From the NCBI GenBank assembly GCA_038872535.1, contig JAVZJY010000001.1:44468-108467 (forward strand): a DNA stretch of 64,000 bases, given 5' to 3'. This DNA is from JASEJA01 sp038872535 (lineage in GTDB: Archaea > Thermoproteota > Bathyarchaeia > Bathyarchaeales > Bathycorpusculaceae). The notes under the pieces were generated by a model. It ran no database searches, had not been told where the DNA came from, and saw only the letters and a program-made list of their open reading frames with translations. Positions 34,088 through 43,541 of this stretch are shown here, piece after piece. The number at the start of each line of letters is the position of its first letter. The stretch's first letter is position 1. The position numbers were made by a program, and so were the translations under genes.

Positions 34088-34307
34088 GTGGTTCGCAAAG
34101 TGTATAATCAGCAGTTTACAAATAAAACAGTTATCCTTCTGAAACATTGTCAGGTTAATGTTACTGTGATACTTGTGTTCTTTCCTTTGGTGCTTCTTTT
34201 TTCAGTATTCATGTTAAAACTGACTTATTATGCCATGAAACAATTATGTAAATAATGTCTCAACTCATAATAGTGTCTTGTGAACTCGCGACACTTTAAT
34301 ATGTTTG

Positions 34308-36167
34308 ATGCGTTTTCATAGAAAATTCGCCGAGAGGATGGGTTTGACGACTGAAAGTTCATTAAGTCATTCTATGGACGAAGCTGTTAAACACTATTCC
34401 TCACTGTTTAAGCTCCCATCCTACAAAAAAGCAGCTTCATTTTTGGCGTTGATTTGCATAATTGGAGCCATTGCTTTCACGGTAAGGCTTTTTCAAGTAG
34501 TGGAATGGTTCATTAACGGTTTATTTCTGGGCGTTTCTGTGTTTTTCATAAATGTAGTTGTTGACTATCTTATGAGCAGTATTTTCTTGAGGCGTGATCC
34601 AATTTATGATTTGAGAAGAACTGTGGCGCTTTCCCTTTACTGCTGGATTTTATGGTCTTTTTTTATTGCCGTAGGAGCGGTTGTTACCGTATTTGCAGAG
34701 GCATCATGGCTGGCTAGGTTTTTGCTTTTGGGATTTTCCGCAGTTTTGATACTTCGTTTGATAGTTTTGAATTCAACGTCCTTCGCCAATTATAAACGAC
34801 TTCTTTTGGCTTCGGTTCTTCAACCGTTCTCTTGCATTATTCCATTTATGTTCATGCTGATAAAAGCTGGTTATCCTCTCGATTTTTATTACATCCTTCT
34901 TTTCTTTGTTTTCTCAGTAATTGTAAGCGTAGGCTCGAGCTTTGTCTTCCTTTTCTCACTAAACGGTGTTGGTAAGCGGATGCTGGGTTTTCCTTCCATA
35001 GTCCTTTTTAAGGCTTTTTTGCTTAACTGGATAGCTAACTTAAACGTCCCCTTTGAGGAGTTTCTTGAAAAGTTAGGTGAAAGGCAGATTGTGGAAGTTT
35101 CCTTAATAAAGTTCAACTCTTTCAAGCCTAAGGCATTTATAGTTACGCCTTCAATTCATCCTGGACCTTTCAAAAATATTGGTAGCAGCCTTCTTCCTTC
35201 CCAACTTAAGACTGCTCTTGAGAAGAAATTGAACTGTGTTGTGTGTGTTCCGCATGGGTTGTTTGGCCACGAGTTTGATTTAGCTTCGCAAATTCAAAGC
35301 CAAAAAATAGTCAGCAGTGTTGTTGAGAATGCTGATTTTATGGTTCATGAAGAAAGGGCAACGCCTTTTGTCAAAGTCAAGAATGGTTTGGCCACGGTCT
35401 GCTGTCAAATATTTGGTCATTGTGCTTTTCTTTCCTTTACTCTGGCGCCTAAAACAACTGAAGATTTTCCGCCAGAACTAGGAATGTTTATTCGGCGAGA
35501 AGCCGAGAGGTATGGGCTAGACTGCTGTGTTATCGTTAATGCGCATAACAGTATTGATGGCGCAGTGAATATACAAGAAGCCTTAGACGCCCTGAAAACT
35601 GTTGCAGCCACATGCCTAGAGAAAACGGTTTCTCTAGAGAGGTTGCCCTTTGAGGTTGGTGCCGCAACTGTCATTCCTAAAGAGTTCGGTCTTAAAGATG
35701 GTATGGGATCCGGCGGCATCACAGTTGTCGTTGTTAATGTTGGCGCTCAGAAAACTGCTTATGTTGTTATTGACGGAAATAATATGGTTGCTGGATTGCG
35801 TGAAAAAATCCTTTTATCTCTTCAGTCATTAGGAATTAGTGATGGGGAAGTTTTCACAACGGATACGCATTCGGTGAATGCTGTAGTATTAAATAAACGT
35901 GGTTACCACCCCATTGGCGAAGTCATCAGCCATGAAAATTTAATTGGCTACATTAAAGAAGCTGCAGTTACTGCTATGTCTGATCTGGAACAAGTTAAGG
36001 TTGCATGCCGCCGAATAACAGTTTCAGATGTCACGGTAATAGGAGAAAATTTGCTTGAAAAATTATGCGTTCTAATAGGTAGGACAATTCAAAGGGCAAA
36101 GAAAGTTGTTATTCCAATATTTGCAACTAGCGGGCTTCTTTTAATGTTGTTTTTGCTGTATGTGTGA
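34308..36167 (+). CDS. DUF2070 multi-pass membrane protein
   Basis: 619 residues: six or seven N-terminal TM helices (about 43-235), a large soluble domain (about 240-590) with FIVTPSIHPGPFKNIGSS, VCVPHGLFGHEFDL, VNAHNSIDG and TTDTHSVNAVV, and one C-terminal TM helix (VVIPIFATSGLLLMLFLLYV). The His/Asp-rich motifs look like a metal-dependent catalytic site. DUF2070 is confined to archaea and uncharacterised. The soluble part is flanked by TM segments, so it probably works on a membrane substrate. Confidence 0.85.
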   Translation: MRFHRKFAERMGLTTESSLSHSMDEAVKHYSSLFKLPSYKKAASFLALICIIGAIAFTVRLFQVVEWFINGLFLGVSVFFINVVVDYLMSSIFLRRDPIYDLRRTVALSLYCWILWSFFIAVGAVVTVFAEASWLARFLLLGFSAVLILRLIVLNSTSFANYKRLLLASVLQPFSCIIPFMFMLIKAGYPLDFYYILLFFVFSVIVSVGSSFVFLFSLNGVGKRMLGFPSIVLFKAFLLNWIANLNVPFEEFLEKLGERQIVEVSLIKFNSFKPKAFIVTPSIHPGPFKNIGSSLLPSQLKTALEKKLNCVVCVPHGLFGHEFDLASQIQSQKIVSSVVENADFMVHEERATPFVKVKNGLATVCCQIFGHCAFLSFTLAPKTTEDFPPELGMFIRREAERYGLDCCVIVNAHNSIDGAVNIQEALDALKTVAATCLEKTVSLERLPFEVGAATVIPKEFGLKDGMGSGGITVVVVNVGAQKTAYVVIDGNNMVAGLREKILLSLQSLGISDGEVFTTDTHSVNAVVLNKRGYHPIGEVISHENLIGYIKEAAVTAMSDLEQVKVACRRITVSDVTVIGENLLEKLCVLIGRTIQRAKKVVIPIFATSGLLLMLFLLYV

Positions 36168-36224
36168 GCTAACACTAATAAGGATGAACCATCCACCTTT
36201 CAATTCTAACGGAAGGGAAAATTA

Positions 36225-36549
36225 TTGCTCAAGGAAATTAGGATTCACGGTCGTGGCGGACAGGGCAGCGTCACAGCCGCTGAACTTTTGGCTCATGCAG
36301 CTTTCCTTGAAGGCAAATGGGTTCAAGCCATCCCATATTTTGGGGCAGAACGCCGAGGCGCTCCAGTCAAAGCCTTTGCGAGGATAAGCGATGAACCCAT
36401 CCTTGCGCACAGCCAAATTTACAATCCTGACTATGTAATAGTGCTTGACCCAGCCATTTACAAGTTTGTAGATGTAACTGAAGGTTTAAAGAAAAATGGC
36501 GTAATCATAATGAATACCACTAAGAAGCCTGAAGAAACCGGGTTGGAAG
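36225..36549 (+). CDS. porG: 2-oxoacid:ferredoxin oxidoreductase gamma subunit (PorG), 3' end lost in N gap
   Basis: 108 residues visible from TTG 36225, which has GGAAGGGA upstream. MLKEIRIHGRGGQGSVTAAE then LLAHAAFLEGKWVQAIPYFG and ERRGAPVKAFARISDEPI is the standard start of the gamma subunit of pyruvate-type oxidoreductases. A full gamma has about 180 residues; the rest lies in the 36550-36646 gap. It probably begins the por operon (gamma, delta, alpha, beta). Confidence 0.9.
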
Positions 36550-36646
36550 NNNNNNNNNNNNNNNNNNNNNNNNNNNNNNNNNNNNNNNNNNNNNNNNNNN
36601 NNNNNNNNNNNNNNNNNNNNNNNNNNNNNNNNNNNNNNNNNNNNNN
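36550..36646. other. Assembly gap (97 N) in the por operon
   Basis: The flanks are the middle of PorG and PorA at about residue 80. The end of gamma, the whole ferredoxin-like delta subunit and the start of alpha are expected here, roughly 0.7-0.8 kb judged from family lengths. The 97 N is therefore a placeholder, shorter than the real gap. Confidence 0.9.
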
Positions 36647-37617
36647 CTGCAACCGGCGTCAGAACCTTTACGGCAACTTCTGCTCATGGTTTAGCCCTCA
36701 TGCACGAGGCCTTACATTGGGCTTCTGGTTCACGTTTACCCATCGTAATGGCGGTTGTTAACCGTGCCATGGGAGCGCCGTGGAGTATATGGCCAGACTT
36801 CAGTGATTCTCTTTCTCAGAGGGATACAGGGTGGATTCAGTTTTATTGTGCTGACAACCAAGAAGTCTTTGACACTATAATTCAGGCTTACAAACTCTGC
36901 GAGAACGAACGAGTCTTCTTGCCGGCCATGATTTGCCTTGAAGGTTTCATCTTATCCCACACATACATGCCCGTGAAAATTCCAGATCAAAAAGAAATTG
37001 ATGACTTTCTGCCATCATATAAGGCTGGATGGGTATTAGATGTTAACAGTCCCTTTTCTCATGCAAATCTTGTTTCGCCAGATTGGTATATGGAGTTTCG
37101 TTACATGATTCAAGAAGCCATGGAAAACGCTAAGCGGTTAATTCCGCAAATTGATAAGGAATATGGAAAACGCTTCGGCTTTGAATACGGCGGGCTTGTT
37201 GAAAAATACAAGTGCGAAGACGCAGACCTAATATTGTTGACAATGGGGACAATGGGTAGTGACGCTAAAATAGCGGTAAACAACCTGCGCAAAAATGGAG
37301 TAAAAGTTGGGTCAGCAAGAGTTAGAGTTTACCGTCCATTTCCAGTTGAAGAAATAAGAAAACTTGCCGCTCAAGCAAGAATGCTTGCAACGATAGATCG
37401 CCATATATCCTTTGGAATGGAAGGTTTTCTAGCCACAGAAGTTAAGGCTTCTCTTGCTTGTGAAAAAGAACATCCTTCGGTTGCCGGGTTTATTGCGGGT
37501 TTAGGAGGAAGAGATGTGTCAGCTGAAACTATCGAGAAAATTGCTAAAAAATCGTTAAAATGGATGCAGATTGGTAGGATTGAAAAGGAAACGGAATGGG
37601 TTGATTTGAGGGAGTGA
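36647..37617 (+). CDS. porA: 2-oxoacid (pyruvate):ferredoxin oxidoreductase alpha subunit (PorA), 5' end lost in N gap
   Basis: About 323 residues of a subunit normally near 390-400. The visible part starts ATGVRTFTATSAHGLALMHE, followed by SGSRLPIVMAVVNRAMGAPW, then the C-terminal transketolase-like domain (ADLILLTMGTMGSDAKIAVN, VRVYRPFPVEEIRK). With gamma, delta and beta it oxidises pyruvate to acetyl-CoA and reduces ferredoxin, or runs in reverse for CO2 fixation. The beta gene begins 4 nt later. Confidence 0.92.
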
Positions 37618-37621
37618 AAAA

Positions 37622-38548
37622 ATGGTAACAATAAAAGAGCTTCCTAAAGAAGAATATTTGCTTAAAGGTCATGCTGCTTGCGCTGGTTGCGGCTCCTCTA
37701 TTGCTTTACGACTGCTTTTTAAAGCCTTAGGCAACAAAATAATCCTAATCGTTCCAGCATGCTGCACCACCGTTATTCAGGGACCGTACCCATACACTTC
37801 TTCTGCGGTTCCGCTTCTGAATATACTGTTTGAATCCACCGCTGCAGCAGCTTCTGGGATAGTTGCTGCTCTGCGCCAAAGAAAAATGGAAGACATAACT
37901 GTTGTTGGCTGGGCTGGTGACGGTGGAACTGTTGACATAGGAATTCAAGCTTTATCCGGAGCAGCGGAAAGAGAAACCAACTTCATCTATATTTGCTATG
38001 ACAATGAAGCCTATGGCAATACTGGAATGCAGCGTAGCGGAGCAACTCCCTATGGCGCATGGACCACCACAACACCATCCGGAAAGAAAGAGCGGAAGAA
38101 AGATATGCCCCTAATCATGGCTGCCCATCGAATACCTTACGTTGCAACAGCCTGTCCATCATACCCCATAGACTTAATAAACAAGCTTAGAAAGGCTAAA
38201 GAAATTAAAGGCACAAAATACATTCACATTCTAGCGCCATGCCCGACTGGATGGCGTTATGATAATAGCAAAACTGTTGAGTTGGGGCGGCTGGCGGTGC
38301 AGACTGGTTTGTGGGCACTTTATGAAATTGAGTATGGAAAGTTTAAACTTAGTCCTCCAAGCGACCGACTGATTGAGAAGGCTAAACGTAAACCTATCAA
38401 GGAATATTTTGCTTTGCAGGGCAGGTTCCGCAGTTTAACCGACGAAGACATTGAAAGAATCCAAAGATGGGTGGATGAAGATTGGGAGCGGTACGGTAAA
38501 CTAGCTTCAGATTGTGTGTCTGGGGCTTTACTGCACGGAAAAATATAA
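37622..38548 (+). CDS. porB: 2-oxoacid (pyruvate):ferredoxin oxidoreductase beta subunit (PorB)
   Basis: 308 residues. 4Fe-4S cysteines in HAACAGCGSSIALR near residue 20 and CCTTVIQGPYPYT, the TPP/Mg motif VGWAGDGGTVDIG near 97, NEAYGNTGMQRSGATPYGAW near 135, and a further Cys in APCPTGW. It is the TPP-binding catalytic part of the complex. Alpha to beta spacing is 4 nt. The complex joins here with PEP synthase (54963) for pyruvate and gluconeogenic metabolism. Confidence 0.95.
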   Translation: MVTIKELPKEEYLLKGHAACAGCGSSIALRLLFKALGNKIILIVPACCTTVIQGPYPYTSSAVPLLNILFESTAAAASGIVAALRQRKMEDITVVGWAGDGGTVDIGIQALSGAAERETNFIYICYDNEAYGNTGMQRSGATPYGAWTTTTPSGKKERKKDMPLIMAAHRIPYVATACPSYPIDLINKLRKAKEIKGTKYIHILAPCPTGWRYDNSKTVELGRLAVQTGLWALYEIEYGKFKLSPPSDRLIEKAKRKPIKEYFALQGRFRSLTDEDIERIQRWVDEDWERYGKLASDCVSGALLHGKI

Positions 38549-38611
38549 GAAGCTCAAAGTTAATGATATAGTCTGCTTGCTACTATCCAACAACAATAAG
38601 AAGGAGGCAAT

Positions 38612-38971
38612 GTGTTGGCAGAAGAGAAACAGAAAAGGGAAAGCGCAGAGAAACCAGCGAAAGCTGCACGAACTCCAAGAACCACACAGACCGCACAAAG
38701 CAACGAAAACACTGTACTGATAGGCAAAAAACCAGTGATGAATTACGTAGTTGCCTGCCTCACATTCTTTAATTCCGGCTCAAAGAAAGTTGTTGTTAAA
38801 GCCAGAGGGCGGGCAATCAGCAGAGCGGTTGACACTGTTGAATTGTTAAGGCGAGCTTTCATGAAAGATGTGCAACTGCAAGGCATCAATATCAGTACCG
38901 AGGAAGTTACTAGAAGCGAAGGACAAAAAGCAAACGTTTCAGCTGTCGAAATCACATTAGCTAGACCATAG
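38612..38971 (+). CDS. albA: Alba, DNA/RNA-binding chromatin protein
   Basis: 119 residues starting GTG 38612, four nt after an AAGGAGG ribosome site. An N-terminal Lys/Ala/Thr-rich tail of about 35 residues precedes the Alba fold: NTVLIGKKPVMNYVVACLTF, then KVVVKARGRAISRAVDTVEL and a C-terminal VSAVEITLARP. The Lys pair in IGKKPV is the site acetylated in Sulfolobus Alba. The long tail is unusual for Alba and may modulate DNA contact. Confidence 0.92.
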   Translation: MLAEEKQKRESAEKPAKAARTPRTTQTAQSNENTVLIGKKPVMNYVVACLTFFNSGSKKVVVKARGRAISRAVDTVELLRRAFMKDVQLQGINISTEEVTRSEGQKANVSAVEITLARP

Positions 38972-39068
38972 TGCGCTTTTAAAAGCCCTCTACAGCCCCC
39001 AAAGTTGCAGACAATACGTTATTGTAGATTATTGAATTTTTCCATAAAATTTTGCAGCGGAGCATCGG

Positions 39069-39117
39069 TAATTATATAAAACTGTCTTTCAAAATCCTTA
39101 ATCTCAAGTAGGTGATA
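39069..39117 (+). promoter_or_regulatory. TATA box and ribosome site of the class III aminotransferase gene
   Basis: AATTATATAAAAC at 39069-39081 and an AGGTGAT ribosome site at 39111-39117, before ATG 39122. Spacing fits a transcript with a leader of about 20 nt. Confidence 0.55.
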
Positions 39118-39121
39118 TGCT

Positions 39122-40459
39122 ATGAGCGTTTATCCAAAAATCGTTGTTACTCCGCCTGGACCAAAAGCAAGAGAACTAGTTAAAAAAGATGAAAGCCTCA
39201 TCTCCCCATCTTATGTGCGATTTTATCCACTTGTGATTGAATCTGGAAAAGGGTGTATAATAAAGGATATAGATGGGAACGAATACATAGATTTTAACTC
39301 GGGTTTGGTATGCTTAAACGTTGGCCACAACCATCCTAAGGTTATCGCAGCTATAAAGAATCAGTGTGATCGTTTTCTGCATTATTCTAACACGGACTTT
39401 TACTATCGAGAGGTTGTTGACCTTGCCGAAAGGCTTTCAGGGATTGCACCTGGAAATTTTGATAAGAAGATATACTTTGGTAACAGTGGGACTGAAGCTA
39501 TTGAGGCAGCAATTAAACTTGCGAAGTGGCACACGCGCAAGCAACTATTTATTGGCTTCACTGGTGCTTTTCATGGGCGTACAATAGGGGCTTTATCTTT
39601 TACGGCTAGTAAACCGACTCAAAGGCGCTTTTTCTTTCCCTTGATGCCTGGCGTCACGCATGTTCCATATCCATACTGTTATCGTTGTCCCTTCAAGCTA
39701 ACCTATCCCGAATGCCATTATTGGTGTGTAGATTTCATTGACGAATTAGTTTTACAGAAGTATGTGCCCCCAGAGGATGTTGCTGCCATACTTTTTGAAC
39801 CAATTCAAGGAGAGGGCGGATATGTTGTTGCTCCACCTGAATATTTCCAACGTTTGAAAAAGCTTGCTGATAAGTATGGCATATTGCTTATAGACGATGA
39901 AGTTCAGTCTGGCATTGGCAGAACCGGAAAATGGTTCGCCATCGAACATTGGAATGTTGAACCCGACATTTTATGCAGTGCGAAGGCATTGGCTTCTGGG
40001 CTACCATTAGGCGCAGCTATTGCCAAAGCAAAAATAATGGACTGGGTTGGCGGTTCCCATGCAAGCACTTTTGGCGGTAATCCACTCTCATGCGTCGCAG
40101 CTAATGCAGTGATCGACGTTATTAAAGAGGAGAGGCTTCTGGAAAACGCAAACAAGCAAGGCGCTCACATATTGAAGAGGGCTGAAGAACTGAAAGAAAA
40201 AAGCCGAATAGTTGGCGACGTGAGAGGTAAGGGCTTGATGATAGGTATGGAAATTGTTGAGAATAAAGAAAGCAAAAAGCCTGCGCCTGCAAAAGCGACA
40301 GAGATTATGATGCGTTCTTGGAAACGTGGAGTTGCTGTTATCACTTGCGGAGTTTCAACCATCAGAATTGCGCCGCCCCTTAATATAACAAGAGACCTCG
40401 TAGATGTTGCAATGGAAATAATTGAAGACGTTGTCAGAGAAGTTGAAAAGGAAGCTTGA
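39122..40459 (+). CDS. Class III PLP aminotransferase (GABA/ornithine type, or amino-acid racemase)
   Basis: 445 residues. SVYPKIVVTPPGPKARELVK at the start is typical of archaeal members of the 4-aminobutyrate/ornithine aminotransferase group. Seen are FGNSGTEAIEAAIKLAK near residue 120, the phosphate site FTGAFHGRTIGAL near 150, ILFEPIQGEGGYVV, IDDEVQSGIGRTGKWFA and the PLP lysine in CSAKALASGLPLGAA near 287. Some Thermococcales relatives are broad-substrate amino-acid racemases, so that is the main alternative. Confidence 0.88.
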   Translation: MSVYPKIVVTPPGPKARELVKKDESLISPSYVRFYPLVIESGKGCIIKDIDGNEYIDFNSGLVCLNVGHNHPKVIAAIKNQCDRFLHYSNTDFYYREVVDLAERLSGIAPGNFDKKIYFGNSGTEAIEAAIKLAKWHTRKQLFIGFTGAFHGRTIGALSFTASKPTQRRFFFPLMPGVTHVPYPYCYRCPFKLTYPECHYWCVDFIDELVLQKYVPPEDVAAILFEPIQGEGGYVVAPPEYFQRLKKLADKYGILLIDDEVQSGIGRTGKWFAIEHWNVEPDILCSAKALASGLPLGAAIAKAKIMDWVGGSHASTFGGNPLSCVAANAVIDVIKEERLLENANKQGAHILKRAEELKEKSRIVGDVRGKGLMIGMEIVENKESKKPAPAKATEIMMRSWKRGVAVITCGVSTIRIAPPLNITRDLVDVAMEIIEDVVREVEKEA

Positions 40460-40477
40460 AAATTAGCGCGTGTTTCC

Positions 40478-40906
40478 ATGGAGATTCGCAACCTAACAAT
40501 AAACAACTACGAGGACATGGTTAAACTCTGGTCTAGGGCAAAACTACCCTTCAAACCCAATGGAAGAGACAGCAAAGAAGCAATCGAGACACAAATGAAA
40601 GAAAATCCAGAATTTTTTCTAGGAGCTTTTGAAGGTAGCCGTCTTATCGGCGTTGTTATCCTAAGTTGTGATATGCGGAAGGGTTGGATAAACCGTTTAG
40701 CCGTTGACCCTGAGTATAGGCGTCGTGGCGTTGCTCAAGTTCTGATTGCTGAATCTGAGAAAATACTAAGAAAACATGGAATCCGAATTTTCTGCGCTTT
40801 AATCGAGGATTATAATGTTGCGTCAAAGAAGCTTTTTAAGAAGATGGGCTATGTAGAACATCGTGATATAATATACTTTAGTAAAAGAGAAAACGAAGAG
40901 GTCTAA
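40478..40906 (+). CDS. GNAT-family N-acetyltransferase
   Basis: 142 residues. The acetyl-CoA pyrophosphate loop RLAVDPEYRRRGVAQVLIAE is near residues 71-90, followed by the C-terminal NVASKKLFKKMGYVEHRDII. The substrate is unknown; RimI-like or small-molecule acetylation are possible. It starts 18 nt after the aminotransferase stop, so it may be in the same transcript. Confidence 0.85.
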   Translation: MEIRNLTINNYEDMVKLWSRAKLPFKPNGRDSKEAIETQMKENPEFFLGAFEGSRLIGVVILSCDMRKGWINRLAVDPEYRRRGVAQVLIAESEKILRKHGIRIFCALIEDYNVASKKLFKKMGYVEHRDIIYFSKRENEEV

Positions 40907-40922
40907 AACGTATTTTCCAAAG

Positions 40923-42221
40923 TTAGGCCTCTCGTTCTTCAGGTTTAGGTTCATGCACGCAAAACATAACCAGCGCTGCGGATGGAATTGCGAGGATTGC
41001 CATGAGGATGAACGGAAGCATTGGAGACACTGAGTCATATAACAGTCCGCCCATTGCTCCGCCAACTGCCATGAATATGTAGGCGAAAAAGTTTATTGAA
41101 CCAGTGACTTTTCCACGTTGTGCTTGCGGAACAAAGTCGGCGAACATCGTTTGATAGGATGAAAAGCCGAGAAGCATTGAGAATCCGATGAGTGGCATTG
41201 CTATGAAGAGGGTTAAGTAATTTCCGAAAGTGAAAAGTAAAACAGCGGGAATCGTTAAAAGGTTTGATATGATTAATGGAGTTTTCCTGCCAACTTTATC
41301 GATAAACTTTCCAGCTGGAAAGGATAAAATTATGTTGCAGATGAATAATGCAATCATTACGTATCCCCACATAATACGTGCTTGTTGAAGGGCTGGGTCA
41401 TTTTCAGGGCGGTAAATGTTTGGGCTTGGTGTTCCTCCTATTTCGAGCACGTAAAAAGCGTAGACTAAGAAAAGAACTTGTGACATGGCGAAAGAAAATC
41501 GCGTAATCAGTTCTGAAAGAAATACAAAAAACATAGAGCGCGGCACAGCCTCCCAGATAGTTATTCCTTCTTTCAAGGCTTTAGGGTAAGCACGAAGCGC
41601 TTCTCTGAAGTTTATTTTTTCAGGGTTTGCAATGCTTTCTTTCAGTTTTAACCGAACAATTGCCGCCACAAAATAAAATGTTACAACTATCGCATAGGCT
41701 ATTCTCATGCCCATTATAGAGCCGTAAGTGGCTACAAGAAAAAGAGCTATTGCTGGACCAGGCGTTGTGGATACGCTCATTATTAAATTAAGTATGGAGA
41801 ATCCCATTCCTCGCTTTTCTGACGGCACAGAATCAGCCATTATGGCATTTAACGCTGGCTGATAAAGCAAGCAAAAATTTTGTATTGCTGCTCCGACCAG
41901 AATGAATTCCCAACTGGGCGCTACAGCATAAAAGATGAAAGAAAACGCCACTCCAAAAGTTAAACTTGAAACTAGCCATCGCCTTCCATATTTATCCGCC
42001 AAATATCCTCCCAAAAATTGAACGGAGGCTAAGGCAAGAAGCGAAACCAACATAATAATACCTAAGATTGTAGCGTTTCCGCCAAGTTGTATAACATAGT
42101 CTGAATAGTATGTTCCCGGTATTTCATTCACAAAATCCATTAGAATCCAGCTTATGATAAGTATAAGATAATTTCCACTAAAGAAGGAAAATTCTTTTTT
42201 TAGTCTTTCAACAAATTCCAA
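40923..42221 (-). CDS. Major facilitator superfamily transporter
   Basis: 432 residues with about 12 TM helices. The MFS loop 2-3 motif GGYLADKYGRRWLVSS is near residue 72, and a second copy AGKFIDKVGRKTPLIIS is near 305 in the C-terminal half. A stretch after TM6 (LKESIANPEKINFREAL) is the central cytoplasmic loop. The substrate cannot be told from sequence; drug or metabolite efflux is likely. Convergent with the GNAT gene, 16 nt apart. Confidence 0.88.
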   Translation of the reverse strand: MEFVERLKKEFSFFSGNYLILIISWILMDFVNEIPGTYYSDYVIQLGGNATILGIIMLVSLLALASVQFLGGYLADKYGRRWLVSSLTFGVAFSFIFYAVAPSWEFILVGAAIQNFCLLYQPALNAIMADSVPSEKRGMGFSILNLIMSVSTTPGPAIALFLVATYGSIMGMRIAYAIVVTFYFVAAIVRLKLKESIANPEKINFREALRAYPKALKEGITIWEAVPRSMFFVFLSELITRFSFAMSQVLFLVYAFYVLEIGGTPSPNIYRPENDPALQQARIMWGYVMIALFICNIILSFPAGKFIDKVGRKTPLIISNLLTIPAVLLFTFGNYLTLFIAMPLIGFSMLLGFSSYQTMFADFVPQAQRGKVTGSINFFAYIFMAVGGAMGGLLYDSVSPMLPFILMAILAIPSAALVMFCVHEPKPEEREA

Positions 42222-42306
42222 AGGTTTTAACTCATCCTATAGACTGGCTTTTCTTTTGAATAGCGTCTAATAAACATTGTTAAAAGATTTTCTTCTCAAA
42301 CAGTTA

Positions 42307-42882
42307 CTATAAGATTCCGGGCTTTGCTATGATCTCCTTGATTTTTAAATCAAAGAATCTTGCAGCATTTGCTGGCTGTATTCTAAGGGCTGTATCTGCG
42401 CCGCTCCCTGTTCCGGCAATTACGACAATATCCTTATCAACTGGAATTAGACCAGCATCTGCAGCCATTAATGTTATTTCTACACAAACTTTCATTCCTT
42501 CTCCCATTAGCCTAAGCACGTTGGCAATGAGTTCTAAAGGTTGAATTGTTCCAAAGTCTTTGCGGATTGCTCGTTCAGCACTGCTCAATGCATGGGTTCC
42601 CGTGAAAATTTTCGCTCCATTCTTCAAAATCTCTTTCCTATAATCTTCTTGTAATTCGGTTTTTCCGGGTTCTCTGAAGCCGAAACAATGCGTAACTACG
42701 ACAACGTTGTAGCCTTTGAGGATTTTAGAGGCTTTTGCTCCGGTTTTTCCAGTGGTTGAGGCAACCACTATGTCTTTTATTCCTTCTTTCCTTACATATT
42801 CTTTAACAAATTCTAAAAGCCGATCTGTATTTTGTGCGCCTGGTCTGCTGAAATAGAGTGTTTTCTTTTCAGTCGCCTCCAT
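42307..42882 (-). CDS. Pyruvate-kinase C-terminal-domain-like protein
   Basis: 191 residues resembling the stand-alone pyruvate kinase alpha/beta domain family (COG1751 type): DIVVASTTGKTGAKASKILK near residue 37, VVVVTHCFGFREPG near 59, GTHALSSAERAIRKDFG near 95, and VCVEITLMAADAGLIP near 132. The catalytic domains of pyruvate kinase are absent, so it is not a pyruvate kinase. Its role is unknown; a nucleotide or metabolite sensor is possible. Confidence 0.8.
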   Translation of the reverse strand: MEATEKKTLYFSRPGAQNTDRLLEFVKEYVRKEGIKDIVVASTTGKTGAKASKILKGYNVVVVTHCFGFREPGKTELQEDYRKEILKNGAKIFTGTHALSSAERAIRKDFGTIQPLELIANVLRLMGEGMKVCVEITLMAADAGLIPVDKDIVVIAGTGSGADTALRIQPANAARFFDLKIKEIIAKPGIL

Positions 42883-42977
42883 GGACTATGCCTCGCATCG
42901 GATATATTGTGAGTAATTAACTTTTATTAATTGTCATTAACAAACTTGAATAATACAAAAGCAGAGGGGGTAATTTT

Positions 42978-43535
42978 ATGAATGAAACCATAAAGATAAT
43001 AAAAAGCAGAAGAAGCATAAGACGGTTCAAAGCAGAACAAATACGCGATTCGGAACTGCAAGAGATTTTGGAATGTGCTTTGCTTGCGCCTAACGCTCGG
43101 AATCAGCAGAAATGGCATTTCACAGTGATCCAAAACAGAGATGTGCTTAATAGGATGGTTAAAGTTTTGAAGGAGAACATGATAAATTCTGGAATAGAAT
43201 TTTTGGCGGAGAGGGCAAAAGTTCCAGATTTTAATCCATTTGGAAATGCTCCAACCGTTATTTTGATTACAGCGGATAAAAACGCCCATTTCGCTGAAAT
43301 TGACTGCGCTTTGGCCGCAGAAAACATCTTAATAGCAGCCGAATCGTTAGGCATAGGTTCACATATAATGACTTCTACAGAACTGCTCTTCACATCAGAA
43401 AAGGGCATGGAACTGAAAAAGGAGTTAGGAGTTCCGGAAGGATATGAGCACGTTTGCACAATAGCGTTAGGATACAAAGACGAAAGCCCACCCGCAAAAC
43501 CAAGAAGAAAAGATGTGATAAATTACGTAAAATGA
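42978..43535 (+). CDS. Nitroreductase-family flavoprotein
   Basis: 185 residues with the FMN-binding RSIRRFKAEQI near residue 12, the helix LECALLAPNARNQQKWHFTV near 31, and LAAENILIAAESLGIGSHIM near 113, ending in ALGYKDESPPAKPRRK. Members reduce nitro, quinone or flavin substrates with NAD(P)H; the substrate here is not known. AGAGGGG lies about 8 nt before ATG 42978. It converges with the radical SAM gene, 6 nt apart. Confidence 0.9.
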   Translation: MNETIKIIKSRRSIRRFKAEQIRDSELQEILECALLAPNARNQQKWHFTVIQNRDVLNRMVKVLKENMINSGIEFLAERAKVPDFNPFGNAPTVILITADKNAHFAEIDCALAAENILIAAESLGIGSHIMTSTELLFTSEKGMELKKELGVPEGYEHVCTIALGYKDESPPAKPRRKDVINYVK

Positions 43536-43541
43536 GTTTAG

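Noticed and set aside
38514..38720. A basic plus-strand frame overlapping the start of Alba
   Set aside because: It is a shifted-frame shadow of porB and Alba; the ribosome site fits GTG 38612.
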